A DNA stretch of 64,000 nucleotides from positions 124,001 through 188,000 of the forward strand of contig NZ_LNUP01000002.1 of assembly GCF_001512295.1 (NCBI RefSeq), read 5' to 3'. Below the pieces are notes generated by a model. That model made no database searches. It saw only the letters and a program-made list of their open reading frames with translations, and was not told the DNA's origin. This stretch comes from Pseudomonas sp. EpS/L25 (GTDB taxonomy: Bacteria; Pseudomonadota; Gammaproteobacteria; Pseudomonadales; Pseudomonadaceae). The position numbers and the translations under genes are program-made. Below are positions 44,867 through 53,500 of this stretch, one piece after another; position 1 is the stretch's first letter; each line of letters opens with the position of its first letter.

Positions 44867-45667
44867 TCAGGCCACGGCGCCGGGGTGGCCGTGCTTCTCG
44901 TAGAGGAAGCTCAGCACCGCGTGGCGATAGCCGTTGTAGCGCGGATCGTCCACCAGGGTGATGCGATCCCGCGGCCGCGGCAGGTCGATGGTGAGGATCT
45001 CGCCGATGGTGGCCGCCGGGCCGTTGGTCATCATCACGATGCGATCCGAGAGCAGCACCGCCTCGTCCACGTCATGGGTGATCATCATGACGGTGTTGCG
45101 CAGTTCGCTCTGGATGCGCATCACCTCGTCCTGCAAATGCGCCCGAGTGAGGGCGTCCAGGGCGCCGAAGGGCTCGTCCAGCAGCAGCACCTTGGGCTCC
45201 ATGGCCAGGGCGCGGGCGATGCCGACCCGCTGCTTCATGCCACCGGAAATCTCGCTGGGCCGCTTGTGCAGGGCATGGCTCATGTTGACCATTTCCAGGT
45301 TGTGCAGCGTCCAGGCCTGGCGCTCTGCCTTGCTCTTGGTGCCCTTGAACACCTTGTCCACCGCCAGGGCGACGTTCTCGTAGACCGTCAGCCAGGGCAG
45401 CAGCGAGTGGTTCTGGAACACCAGACTGCGCTCCGGGCCGGGACCGCGGACCTCGCGGTTCTCCAGCAGGATCGAGCCTGAGGTGGGTTCGATCAGGCCG
45501 GCGACGATGTTGAGCACCGTCGACTTGCCGCAGCCGGAGTGGCCGATGATGGAAATGTACTCGCCGCGTTCGATCTTGAGGTTGACGTCGCGCAGCACCG
45601 TGGAGGTCATGCCGTTGCGGGTGAAGCTCTTGTCGACCTGCTCGATGCTGAGATAAGGCTGGGCCAT
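44867..45667 (-). CDS. nrtC: Nitrate ABC importer ATPase (NrtC/NasD type)
   Basis: ATPase subunit of the nitrate/nitrite importer, 266 residues. Motifs: GHSGCGKST, VFQNHSLLPWLTVYENVAL, signature EISGGMKQRVGIARALA, LLLDEPFGALD and ITHDVDEA. The start ATG at 45667 follows GAGGAA at 7 nt; the longer open frame upstream is a shadow of nrtB. It is the short single-domain form, without the regulatory NrtA-like domain of cyanobacterial NrtC. Last gene of nrtABC. Confidence 0.93.
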   Translation of the reverse strand: MAQPYLSIEQVDKSFTRNGMTSTVLRDVNLKIERGEYISIIGHSGCGKSTVLNIVAGLIEPTSGSILLENREVRGPGPERSLVFQNHSLLPWLTVYENVALAVDKVFKGTKSKAERQAWTLHNLEMVNMSHALHKRPSEISGGMKQRVGIARALAMEPKVLLLDEPFGALDALTRAHLQDEVMRIQSELRNTVMMITHDVDEAVLLSDRIVMMTNGPAATIGEILTIDLPRPRDRITLVDDPRYNGYRHAVLSFLYEKHGHPGAVA

Positions 45668-45678
45668 GGGGAATTCCT

Positions 45679-46524
45679 CTAGTTCGCGGTGCCGCGGGTG
45701 ACCAGGCGGCCGATGAGGGCCACCAGCCGGTCGAGCAGGAAGCCGATGACGCCCACGTAGACCAGCGCCAGGATGATGTCGCTGATGCGCGAGGCGTTCC
45801 AGGCATCCCAGATGAAGAAGCCGATGCCCACGCCACCGATCAGCATCTCGGCGGCGATGATGGCCAGCCACGACAGACCGACGCCGATCCGCAGGCCGGA
45901 GAAGATGTAGGGCGCCGCCGCTGGCAGCATGATCTTCTGGAAGTATTCCCAGCCGTTCAGGCGCAGGACCCGTGCCACGTTGCGGTAATCCTCGGGGATG
46001 TTGCGGATGCCTACCGAGGTATTGATGATGATTGGCCAGATGGCGGTGATGAAGATGACGAACAGCGCCGAGGGGTGGCTGTCCTTGAAGCCGGCCAGGG
46101 ACAGCGGCAGCCAGGCCAGCGGCGGCACGGTGCGCAGTACCTGGAACAGCGGGTCGAGGCCGCGCATGGCCCAGGCCCACTGGCCCACCAGCACGCCCAG
46201 GGCGATGCCGGCCACGGCGGCCATCAGGTAGCCGTAGGCGACGCGCTCGAGGCTGGCCAGCAGTTGCCAGGCCATGCCCACGTCGTTGCCGCCGTTGTCG
46301 TAGAAGGGCTGGGTGATCAGCTCCCAGGTGTCGCTGACCACCTGGCTCGGGGGCGGCAGGGCCGCACCGGGGCGACTGCACAACAGTTGCCAGACGATCA
46401 GCAGCACGGCGCCCACCACCAGCGGGGGCAGGCCGTTGCGCAGCACCTGCTGGCCGAAGCGACGCAGACGGGTGTGCGGGCGAAAGGTCGCGAGGGCCTT
46501 GGGCGGCCGGGTGTGGGCGTTCAT
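45679..46524 (-). CDS. nrtB: Nitrate ABC importer permease (NrtB/NasE type)
   Basis: Inner-membrane permease of 281 residues with about six helices. The EAA-type loop reads EDYRNVARVLRLNGWEYFQKIMLPAAAPYIFSGLRIGVG and LRTVPPLAWLPLSLAGF is typical of nitrate/sulfonate permeases. ATG 46524 has GGAG 8 nt upstream; an in-frame GTG 9 nt earlier would overlap that site. It sits 11 nt before nrtC. Confidence 0.92.
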   Translation of the reverse strand: MNAHTRPPKALATFRPHTRLRRFGQQVLRNGLPPLVVGAVLLIVWQLLCSRPGAALPPPSQVVSDTWELITQPFYDNGGNDVGMAWQLLASLERVAYGYLMAAVAGIALGVLVGQWAWAMRGLDPLFQVLRTVPPLAWLPLSLAGFKDSHPSALFVIFITAIWPIIINTSVGIRNIPEDYRNVARVLRLNGWEYFQKIMLPAAAPYIFSGLRIGVGLSWLAIIAAEMLIGGVGIGFFIWDAWNASRISDIILALVYVGVIGFLLDRLVALIGRLVTRGTAN

Positions 46525-46552
46525 GGGCGGCACTCCTAGGGGGATGGGGACG

Positions 46553-47878
46553 TCAGGCCTTGAGCGTCAGGCTGGCGAGATAGGCCTTGGGGTCGGCGGG
46601 ATCGAACACCTTGCCGTCGAAGAAGGTTTCCTTGCCGCGCGAGTTGCCGCTGGGGATGTCGCCGGCCGGGACGCCGATGGCCGCCGCCGCTTCACGCCAG
46701 AGATCGGAGCGGTTGACCTTGGCGATCAGGCCCTGGGCATCCAGGTCACCGGGCAGATAGCCCCAACGCTGGTTCTCGGTGATGAACCAGAGGTCGTGGC
46801 TCTGGTAGGGGAAGGAGGCATGTTCGTTCCAGAACTTCATCAGGTGCGGACTGTTCTGTACCACCCGGCCGGTGCCGTAGTCGAAGGTGCCCTGCAGGCG
46901 GCCGACCACGTCCTCGGCGGGCGCGCCGATCCAGCGACGCTTGGCGCAGATCTCGGCGACCTTCGCCTTGTTTGCCGCCACGTCGCAGTATTGCTGGGCT
47001 TCCAGCACCGCCTTGAGCAGCGCCACGGTAGCCTTGGGATTGGCCTGGACGTAGTCGCCGCGCAGGGCCAGGGCCTTTTCCGGGTGATTGGCCCAGAGCT
47101 CGCCGGTGGTCAGGGCGCTGTAGCCGATGTTCTGCTTGATCAGCTGGGCGTTCCAGGGCTCGCCGACGCAGAAGGTGTCCATGTTGCCCACCTTCATGTT
47201 GGCCACCATCTGCGCCGGGGGCACCACCATGGTGGTGATGTCCTTGTTCGGATCGATGCCGTTGGCCGCCATCCAATAGCGAATCCAGAGGTCGTGGGTG
47301 CCGCCGGGGAAGGTCATGGCGGCCGAGGTCTTCTTGCCGCTGGCCTGGCGTGCGGCCAGGGCGCTCTTGAAGCCGCTGGCGTCGAGGCCGATATTCTGTT
47401 CCCTGTAGTCGTTGGACAGGGAGATCCCCTGGCCGTCGACGTTCAGCCGTGCCAGCAGCGCCATGGGCAATGGCTGGCCATTGGGCGTGATCTTGCCCGC
47501 GGCCAACTGATAGACCATGGGCGTGAGGATGTGCGCGCCGTCGATGCCATTGGCCGCCGAGCCCAGCACCAGGTTGTCGCGGGTGGTGCCCCAGGAAGAC
47601 TGCTTGAGCACCTCCACCTCGGTCATGCCGTACTTGGCGAACAGCCCCAGCTCATCGGCGACGAACAGTGGTGCGGCATCGGTGAGGGCGATGAAGCCAA
47701 GCTTGGCCTTGGGCGTCTCCACGGCATCGCTGCCGGCTGCCCAGGCGGCGGACCTCAGGCCAGCCGGCAGCAGCGTGAGCGCGGCGCCAGCGCCCAGTAC
47801 GCCGAGCGACTGCTTGAGAAAACTGCGGCGGGGGAGTCCGCGACCGGCCTGGTCATCGTTACGGGAGCTGTCGTCCAT
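46553..47878 (-). CDS. nrtA: Nitrate-binding periplasmic protein (NrtA/NasF type), Tat signal
   Basis: Substrate receptor of the nitrate importer, 441 residues. The N-terminus carries a twin-arginine signal, RRSFLK at residues 17-22, followed by a hydrophobic stretch ending AAWA. The mature part shows KAKLGFIALTDAAPLFVADELGLFAKYGM, SWGTTRDNLVLG, NVDGQGISLSN, FCVGEPWNAQLI and KRRWIGAPAEDVVGRLQG, matching NrtA/NasF. The start ATG at 47878 lies just below the leader terminator; the longer upstream frame would run through that leader and is rejected. First gene of nrtABC. Confidence 0.94.
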   Translation of the reverse strand: MDDSSRNDDQAGRGLPRRSFLKQSLGVLGAGAALTLLPAGLRSAAWAAGSDAVETPKAKLGFIALTDAAPLFVADELGLFAKYGMTEVEVLKQSSWGTTRDNLVLGSAANGIDGAHILTPMVYQLAAGKITPNGQPLPMALLARLNVDGQGISLSNDYREQNIGLDASGFKSALAARQASGKKTSAAMTFPGGTHDLWIRYWMAANGIDPNKDITTMVVPPAQMVANMKVGNMDTFCVGEPWNAQLIKQNIGYSALTTGELWANHPEKALALRGDYVQANPKATVALLKAVLEAQQYCDVAANKAKVAEICAKRRWIGAPAEDVVGRLQGTFDYGTGRVVQNSPHLMKFWNEHASFPYQSHDLWFITENQRWGYLPGDLDAQGLIAKVNRSDLWREAAAAIGVPAGDIPSGNSRGKETFFDGKVFDPADPKAYLASLTLKA

Positions 47879-47905
47879 CGTCCTATCCTTATTTCTCGGG
47901 CACAA

Positions 47906-47961
47906 AAAAAGGCATCCACTCTCGGCAGGCCTTGGCTGCGAGCGTGGACACCTTCGTCCGG
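47906..47961 (-). promoter_or_regulatory. NasR-type (ANTAR) attenuator in the nrtA leader
   Basis: Minus strand: hairpin GGAC-[GAAGGT]-GTCC (47948-47961) overlaps an intrinsic terminator with arms 47941-47954 and 47913-47926 (13 of 14 positions paired) followed by seven Ts (47906-47912). The same arm sharing is seen in the cobA leader. A further hairpin, GAGCGC-CTG-GCGCTC, lies at the predicted 5' end of the RNA (47976-47990). The loop here starts with G rather than the usual A. Confidence 0.72.
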
Positions 47962-48000
47962 GGATTGCTGTGGGAGCGCCAGGCGCTCGACAGGACTTTT

Positions 48001-48017
48001 TGCAGGGACTGTGCCAA
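48001..48017 (-). promoter_or_regulatory. Sigma-54 promoter of nrtABC
   Basis: Minus strand TTGGCACAGTCCCTGCA fits the -24/-12 consensus with exact spacing. Transcription should start near 47990, immediately before the 5' hairpin, giving a leader of about 112 nt. Confidence 0.82.
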
Positions 48018-48165
48018 GCCCGAAATCCCGGCCGATCCACACCTTTTACCGGTCTCGGGCGCACAGTCGCGGGGCGTTCCGGTGCCTGGGTGCGCCCTGG
48101 CGGCGCATGGAGGGTGCTGGATTGGCTAGTGCTCGAAGATGGCCCGCGCTGAATGCTGAATAATG

Positions 48166-49410
48166 CTAGAGCTCCTGCCCGAGCAACTGCCGGACCAGCT
48201 CGGGCAACGGTCGGCCGCTGCGCATCGCCAGTTGCTGCAGATGCTGGTGGGCGTCTGCTTCCGGCAGCTGCAGCTGCTGCATGAGTTGTTGCTTGGCTCG
48301 CTCCAGCAGCTTGCGCTCGACCAGGGAACGGCGGCTTTCCTGGAGTTCCGCCTCCACCTCGTGCAGGCGGCGGGTCTGCTCGTGCAGCAACTCGAGGATG
48401 CCGGGCTGGCCTTCGCCCGGCCGGGCTTCAGCCAGCGGATTGGCGGTCAGGCTGAACAGCAGCGGCGTGCTCGGCTCACGGTCGAGTTCGGCCAGGCGCC
48501 GGGACAGCTTGCGATGGCTGTCCAGGTCCGCCTGGGCCTGGGCGATGCTCTTCGCACAGCGCGCGCGGAGTTCCAGTACCAGGTGCTGGGCGACGGCCTG
48601 CATGGCGTCCAGGCGGCGGGTATTGAGTTCGAACCAGAGTTCGGCCAGCGCCGGCTCCACCTGGGCACTCGCCGAGGTGCGCTGGGCGACGCCACGCAGC
48701 CGTTCGATCTGCTGCCGCGAAGCGCAATCCTGCACCTCGTGCCAGAGCGCCAGGGCCTGGGGATCGGCATGATCGAGGAAGCCGGCGAAGCAACGGGCCT
48801 GGCCACTGTCCAGGTCGTCGAGACGGGCCAGCAGGACGACATCGAAATGACCTTGGGCGAAGCCGACCACTCCGGTCGCCCGGGCCTGGCCCGCCAGTTC
48901 CTTGCCCTGCATGAAGTTGAACAGCGCCACCAGGGTTCGGCTGAGACCAGGGTCGCTCGCCGTGTCGGCAGCCTCGAAGATGACCGCCAGCAAGCCGCCG
49001 ATCAGGTGCGAGAAGGCCGTGGTGGCCTCTTCCATCCCCAGGCGCCGGTCGAGAATGCCGCGCCTCAGGCCGGGCAGGCCATCGAGCAGATGCAGGACGC
49101 AGGCGATACGGTTGAGCAGGCGCGGGCGATCCTGGGCCACGCTGGCGTCGAGGGTGTCCAGGCATTCGCGCAGGCGCGTCTCGCTGCAGCGCGTCGTCGC
49201 CGAATGCTGTTGCAGGGCGCTGCAATAGCGATCGCTGCCCGTCCCCAGCAGGATATTGCTGAAACCGCGTTCACGTTGCAGGTCATGCACCAGAGCGCTG
49301 GCGTCCTCCACCAGCTCGCAGGTCAGGGCAAGGCCCTCCAGTTGCTGCAGTTCGCAACGGCGGGCCGCAAGCATGAAACGCAGGGCAGGGGGCATCTGGC
49401 GATCGGACAT
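48166..49410 (-). CDS. nasR: Nitrate-responsive transcription antiterminator NasR (NIT + ANTAR)
   Basis: RNA-binding antiterminator of about 414 residues. An N-terminal NIT sensor domain (about 30-290; ELVEDASALVHDLQRERGFSN, FFxG-like segments, LFNFMQGKELAGQARA) binds nitrate/nitrite. A coiled helix (LLHEQTRRLHEVEAELQESRRSLVERKLLERAKQQLMQQ) leads to the C-terminal ANTAR RNA-binding domain (LQLPEADAHQHLQQLAMRSGRPLPELVRQLL). ATG 49410 is chosen; an in-frame TTG at 49440 is possible. It lies directly upstream of nrtABC, the usual place for the regulator of the leader attenuators seen here. Confidence 0.92.
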   Translation of the reverse strand: MSDRQMPPALRFMLAARRCELQQLEGLALTCELVEDASALVHDLQRERGFSNILLGTGSDRYCSALQQHSATTRCSETRLRECLDTLDASVAQDRPRLLNRIACVLHLLDGLPGLRRGILDRRLGMEEATTAFSHLIGGLLAVIFEAADTASDPGLSRTLVALFNFMQGKELAGQARATGVVGFAQGHFDVVLLARLDDLDSGQARCFAGFLDHADPQALALWHEVQDCASRQQIERLRGVAQRTSASAQVEPALAELWFELNTRRLDAMQAVAQHLVLELRARCAKSIAQAQADLDSHRKLSRRLAELDREPSTPLLFSLTANPLAEARPGEGQPGILELLHEQTRRLHEVEAELQESRRSLVERKLLERAKQQLMQQLQLPEADAHQHLQQLAMRSGRPLPELVRQLLGQEL

Positions 49411-49477
49411 GGGGCGAGACTCGGACAGGAGGCTGGCCAATGGCCTGCAAAAGCTGCTCCAATCCGCGCTTTCTCAG

Positions 49478-49614
49478 AACCTGTTTACGATCTCTTGGAC
49501 TAGAGCCAGACAAGGCAAAAACAGCTGAGGAAGCGCAGTCTACAAGTTGTAAATGAGCATTCCGAAGCTGTTTTAACGCCGTATGGCCGACGGCCAGAAG
49601 ATCGCAAACAGGTT
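49478..49614. mobile_element. Miniature inverted-repeat element with 5-bp CTCAG duplication
   Basis: 137-bp element bounded by CTCAG (49473-49477 and 49615-49619). Terminal repeats AACCTGTTTACGATC and AACCTGTTTGCGATC (one mismatch) are the same family as at 43624-43864. The interior, in opposite orientation, shares AATGCTCATTTAC with the other copies but is shorter. Read on the minus strand the flanking repeat is CTGAG, and it contains the TGA stop of the phosphatase-kinase gene. Confidence 0.85.
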
Positions 49615-49615
49615 C

Positions 49616-51286
49616 TCAGTGGCGATAGAGCCACAGCAGCACCATTACCAGGTTGCCGAGCAGCGACAGGGCGGCGACCACCTGCCAGGTGCGCAGTGGA
49701 TCGCGGTGCAGCAGCGGTAGGGCGCGGACGGCGGGTTGCCGCTCGCCCTGTTCCAGTCGCAGCAGGGCCTCCTCGGCGGTCTCGAAGCGATCCCTGGGGT
49801 CGACCGCCACGGCGCGCTGCAGCCAGTCCTCCAGCCACGCCGGCGCATCGGGGCGGCGCCGCAGCACGCTGGCGGGGGTGGCGAAACGCGGTCGCTGGAA
49901 GGGCTCGACTTCGCCATAGGGATAGCTGCCGGTGAGCAGCTCGTAGAGCGTGACGCCGGCGGCGTAGAGATCCTGGGCCGGACTCGGGATGGCACCTTCG
50001 AAGGACTCGGGGGCTCGGTAGCTCGGCGTGCCGGGAGTGTCCTGCAGGTCCTGGGACAGCTGGGGGCAGTAGGCCAGGCCGAAGTCCAGCAGGCGCAGTT
50101 CGCCATCCTGACCACGGTGCAGGTTGTCCGGCTTGATGTCGCGGTGGAGGATGTTGCGCCTGTGCAACTGACCGAGGGCGCGCAAGAGGCGGGAGGCTAC
50201 GTCCAGCCAGTCGGCCAGCGCCAGGGGGCCTTCGCTGCGCAGTTGCTGCGCCAGGGTGCGGCCGGAATATTCCCGCTGCACGAAGTAGAGGTGGGCTCGT
50301 CGCGGCAGCGGATGCACCTCGACGAAGGCGCGTCCGGCAACGCGGCGCAGGAACCATTCCTCCATCAGCAGGGCATGGCCGGCGAGGGTGTCGTGCTGGA
50401 GGTTGGCTGGCAGCGTCTTGAGCAGCCAGGGGCGACCGTTCTCGTCCTGGACCCGGTAGAGCAGCGACTGGCGCGACTCGCCGAGCCGCTCCAGCACCGT
50501 CCAGCCTTCGAAGCGCTGGCCGGGCTTGAGGGCCGGCAGCGGCGGCCAGGTGTCCGCGCTGGCCAGGGTGTCGGCCAGGGACACGTCGGGCAGCCGGTCG
50601 ACGCGCACCAGCAAGGCGCTGGCATTGTCCTGGCCACCGGCATGCAGGGCCCCGGCCACCAGGGCCTGGGCGGTGGCGTCCGGGTCGCTCACGCCATCGG
50701 CGAGGATGCGCCTCATGCTGTCCTCGCCCAGGGCCGCCCAGACGCCATCGCTCACCAGCAGCAGGGTCTCGCCGGCTTCGAGTTCGCCTTCGCGGAAGTC
50801 CACTACCAGGTGAGTCTCCAGCCCCAGGGCCCGGGTCAGCACATGCTGCATGCCGGTCTGCTGCCAGACGTGGTCGACGGTGAGGCAGGTCAGCTTGCCG
50901 CCGTGCCAGCGATAGGCGCGGCAATCGCCAACATGGGCCAAGGTAAAACGCCGTCCGCGGATCACCAGGGCGGTCAGGGTGGTCAGCAGCGGCTGGCCGT
51001 TGCCGGCGGCCTGCAACCAGCGATTCTGCGCCAGCAGCAGCCGTTCCAGGGCCTGGGCCACCGGCCAGGTTTCCGGAGTGGAATAGTAATCCTGGGCCAG
51101 GGCCTGCAGGGTGGCGCGGGCGGCCAGGCCACCGTCCGGGCAGCCACTGACGCCATCGGCCAGGGCGAACAGATGCCCCTTGGTCGCCGCCAGGGCCGCA
51201 CTGGGCTGGACGCTGCGCAGGGCATCCTGGTTTTCCTTGCGCGGGCCGGTCGCGGTGGCTTCGGCGGTGACGAGTTCTAGGGGCAT
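49616..51286 (-). CDS. PP2C phosphatase - Ser/Thr kinase fusion, membrane-anchored
   Basis: Bifunctional signalling protein of 556 residues. The N-terminal PP2C domain (about 1-240) shows GPRKENQDA, ADGVSGCPDGGLAA, HVGDCRAYR, SDGVWAAL and GGQDNAS. The C-terminal Hanks kinase domain (about 255-520) has Lys in LLKTLP (about 288), catalytic HRDIKPDN (about 382), LLDFGLAYC and a GTPSYRAPE activation segment. One membrane helix closes the protein (WQVVAALSLLGNLVMVLLWLY). Such fusions lie beside nirB and the nitrate reductase gene in pseudomonads (PA1782-like). Its target is unknown. The stop is in the element's CTGAG flank. Confidence 0.92.
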   Translation of the reverse strand: MPLELVTAEATATGPRKENQDALRSVQPSAALAATKGHLFALADGVSGCPDGGLAARATLQALAQDYYSTPETWPVAQALERLLLAQNRWLQAAGNGQPLLTTLTALVIRGRRFTLAHVGDCRAYRWHGGKLTCLTVDHVWQQTGMQHVLTRALGLETHLVVDFREGELEAGETLLLVSDGVWAALGEDSMRRILADGVSDPDATAQALVAGALHAGGQDNASALLVRVDRLPDVSLADTLASADTWPPLPALKPGQRFEGWTVLERLGESRQSLLYRVQDENGRPWLLKTLPANLQHDTLAGHALLMEEWFLRRVAGRAFVEVHPLPRRAHLYFVQREYSGRTLAQQLRSEGPLALADWLDVASRLLRALGQLHRRNILHRDIKPDNLHRGQDGELRLLDFGLAYCPQLSQDLQDTPGTPSYRAPESFEGAIPSPAQDLYAAGVTLYELLTGSYPYGEVEPFQRPRFATPASVLRRRPDAPAWLEDWLQRAVAVDPRDRFETAEEALLRLEQGERQPAVRALPLLHRDPLRTWQVVAALSLLGNLVMVLLWLYRH

Positions 51287-51374
51287 GGACGAGGCGCCAG
51301 GGCAGGGGTAGGCAGGCCGATGCAAAAGCGATACCCACTACCCGGGCGCCCAGCCGCCCGTCCGCTCGGCGCCA

Positions 51375-53408
51375 TCACCAGATTTCCACGCGCTTGTCCG
51401 CCGGCCGCACCATGGCGTCGCCGGCCTGGCAGCTGAATGCCTGGGCGAAGGCCGGCATGTTGGACGGCGCCCCGATGGCGCGGAATCTCATGGGCGCATG
51501 GGGATCGGTGTTGAGCGAAAGCCGCAGCTGTTCCTCGCGTACCGAGCTGCGCCACACCCGCGCCCAGTTGAGGAAGAAGCGCTGCTGCTGGGTGTAGCCG
51601 TCGATCTTCCGGGCAGCTTCTGTCGGCTTCTTGGCCAGCGCCAGTTGCAGGGCATCGTAGGCGGCATTGATGCCGCCAAGGTCACCGATGTTCTCGCCCA
51701 GGGTGAGCTTGCCGTTGACGTGCAGCTCGGGGTGGTCCGGCAGGGGGTGATAGTTGTCGAATTGCTCGACCAGCTTGCCGGTGCGGGCCTCGAAGGCCTT
51801 CCGGTCGGCCGAGGTCCACCAGTCCACCTGGTTGCCGGCACCGTCGAACTTGCTGCCCTGGTCGTCGAAGCCATGGCTGGCCTCGTGGCCGATCACCGCG
51901 CCGATGCCGCCGTAGTTGATGGCATCGTCACCGTCCGGATAGAAGAACGGCGGCTGCAGGATGGCGGCCGGGAAGTTGATGGTGTTGTCGGTGGAGCTGT
52001 AGTAGGCATTGACCGTCTGCGGGTACATGCCCCATTCCTGGCGGTCGGTGGGCTTGCCGATCTTGGCCAGGTCGTGGTGATAGTTGAAGCGCGAGGTGGC
52101 CTCCAGGTTGGCATAGAAGCCCTGGGGTTTGAGCGTCAGGCCGCTCCAGTCGCGCCAGCGCTCCGGATAGCCGATCTTGGGCAGGAAGCTGTCCCACTTG
52201 GCCAGCGCCTTCTGCTTGGTCTCCGGGCTCATCCAGTCGAGCTTCTCGATGCGCGCCCTGAGCGCCTGCATCACATTGTCCACCAGTTCCTGGGCGCGGG
52301 CCTTGGCCTGGGGCGAGAAGTGCTCTTTTACGTAGAGTTGGCCCAGGCCTTCGCCCATGGCGCCGTTGACCGCGCGCAGCACGCGCTTCCAGCGGTCGCT
52401 CTGCTGCTGCTGGCCGCTCAGGGTCTGCTGATTGAAGGCGAAGCTCTCCTGCTGGAAGGGCTTGGACAGCCAGGGTGCGGCGTCATCGATCACGTGGGCG
52501 CGCAGATAGGCCTGCCACTGCTCGATGGGCGTCTCCGCCAGCATGCGATCGAATTCGGCGAAAAAGCCCGGCTGGGATAGCGAGAAACCCTGCTGGCCGG
52601 TCACGCCCTGGCTGGCGAAGAAGGCCTGCCAGTCGAAGTGCGGCGTCACCTGGTTGGCCTCGGCGAAGCTCAGGTAGTGATACTGGTTTTCCGGATTGCG
52701 CAGCTCCACCGGCTTGACCGAGGCGCGCGCCAGGCGACTCTCGAAGGCCAGCACCAGCTCGGCCTGGGCCGTGGCCTGGGCCTTGGGTACGCCGGTCAGG
52801 ACCAGCAGCCGGGCGATATGACCCAGATAGGCCTGGCGCAGCTCGGCGTAGTCGGCTTCCGTGTAGTAATCGGGGGTCGGCAGGCCCAGGCCGCCCTGGT
52901 AGGCATAGGCGATCTGCTGCTTGGCGTTCTGGTAGTCGGCGCCGGAGCCGAAGGAGAACACCTGCATGTCGCCACGGGCGAAGCTCTGCTGCAGATAGCG
53001 CACCACATCGGCGGTTGTCCGCAGCCGTTCGATGGCGGCCAGTTGCGCCTGGATCGGCCGATAGCCGGCGCGCTCGATGGCGGCCTCGTCCATGCCCGAG
53101 CGATACAGCCAGCCAATCTTCTGCTCCACCGAGCCTGCCGGTGCGCGATCCGCCTCGTGGGCGGCGCGTTGCAGGATGGCGTGCTGGTCGTTGAGGGATT
53201 TTTCGCCCAGCGCCATGAAGGAGCCCCAGCGTGACTTGTCCGGTGGGATGGGATTGGCCGCGACCCATTTCTGGTTGACGAAGGTGTCGAGGTCGGTACA
53301 GGCGGTGGCCGGGTCACCCAGTTCGGTGACGTCGAAGACGGGGGCCGCGAGCGCCTGGCTGCCGAGCAGCAGGCCGATGGCGAGGGTGAGGGGTTTCAAC
53401 GCAGGCAT
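51375..53408 (-). CDS. M13-family zinc metallopeptidase (PepO/neprilysin-like)
   Basis: Secreted or periplasmic oligopeptidase of 677 residues. A signal peptide (MPALKPLTLAIGLLLGSQALAA) starts at ATG 53408; the open extension to 53594 runs into the repeat element and is rejected. Substrate-binding NAYYS (in VNAYYSSTDNTINFPA), zinc motif HEASH (about residue 505, in VIGHEASHGFDDQG), third ligand Glu in LGENIGDLGG, and the C-terminal Trp are all present. The family normally reads HEITH/HELTH, so HEASH is a mild variant. Physiological substrate unknown. Confidence 0.93.
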   Translation of the reverse strand: MPALKPLTLAIGLLLGSQALAAPVFDVTELGDPATACTDLDTFVNQKWVAANPIPPDKSRWGSFMALGEKSLNDQHAILQRAAHEADRAPAGSVEQKIGWLYRSGMDEAAIERAGYRPIQAQLAAIERLRTTADVVRYLQQSFARGDMQVFSFGSGADYQNAKQQIAYAYQGGLGLPTPDYYTEADYAELRQAYLGHIARLLVLTGVPKAQATAQAELVLAFESRLARASVKPVELRNPENQYHYLSFAEANQVTPHFDWQAFFASQGVTGQQGFSLSQPGFFAEFDRMLAETPIEQWQAYLRAHVIDDAAPWLSKPFQQESFAFNQQTLSGQQQQSDRWKRVLRAVNGAMGEGLGQLYVKEHFSPQAKARAQELVDNVMQALRARIEKLDWMSPETKQKALAKWDSFLPKIGYPERWRDWSGLTLKPQGFYANLEATSRFNYHHDLAKIGKPTDRQEWGMYPQTVNAYYSSTDNTINFPAAILQPPFFYPDGDDAINYGGIGAVIGHEASHGFDDQGSKFDGAGNQVDWWTSADRKAFEARTGKLVEQFDNYHPLPDHPELHVNGKLTLGENIGDLGGINAAYDALQLALAKKPTEAARKIDGYTQQQRFFLNWARVWRSSVREEQLRLSLNTDPHAPMRFRAIGAPSNMPAFAQAFSCQAGDAMVRPADKRVEIW

Positions 53409-53500
53409 GGGAGAAAGCGTCTCCAGAAAAAGAACGAATGAGGAGCGGGGTAGGGCGTCGGCAGGGTAGCGGGCCGTGGATGGCCCTGCCAAGGGCAAGC

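Noticed and set aside
47879-48064. Extended nrtA start
   Set aside because: It would translate the leader terminator and Ts; the Tat signal begins just after the ATG at 47878.
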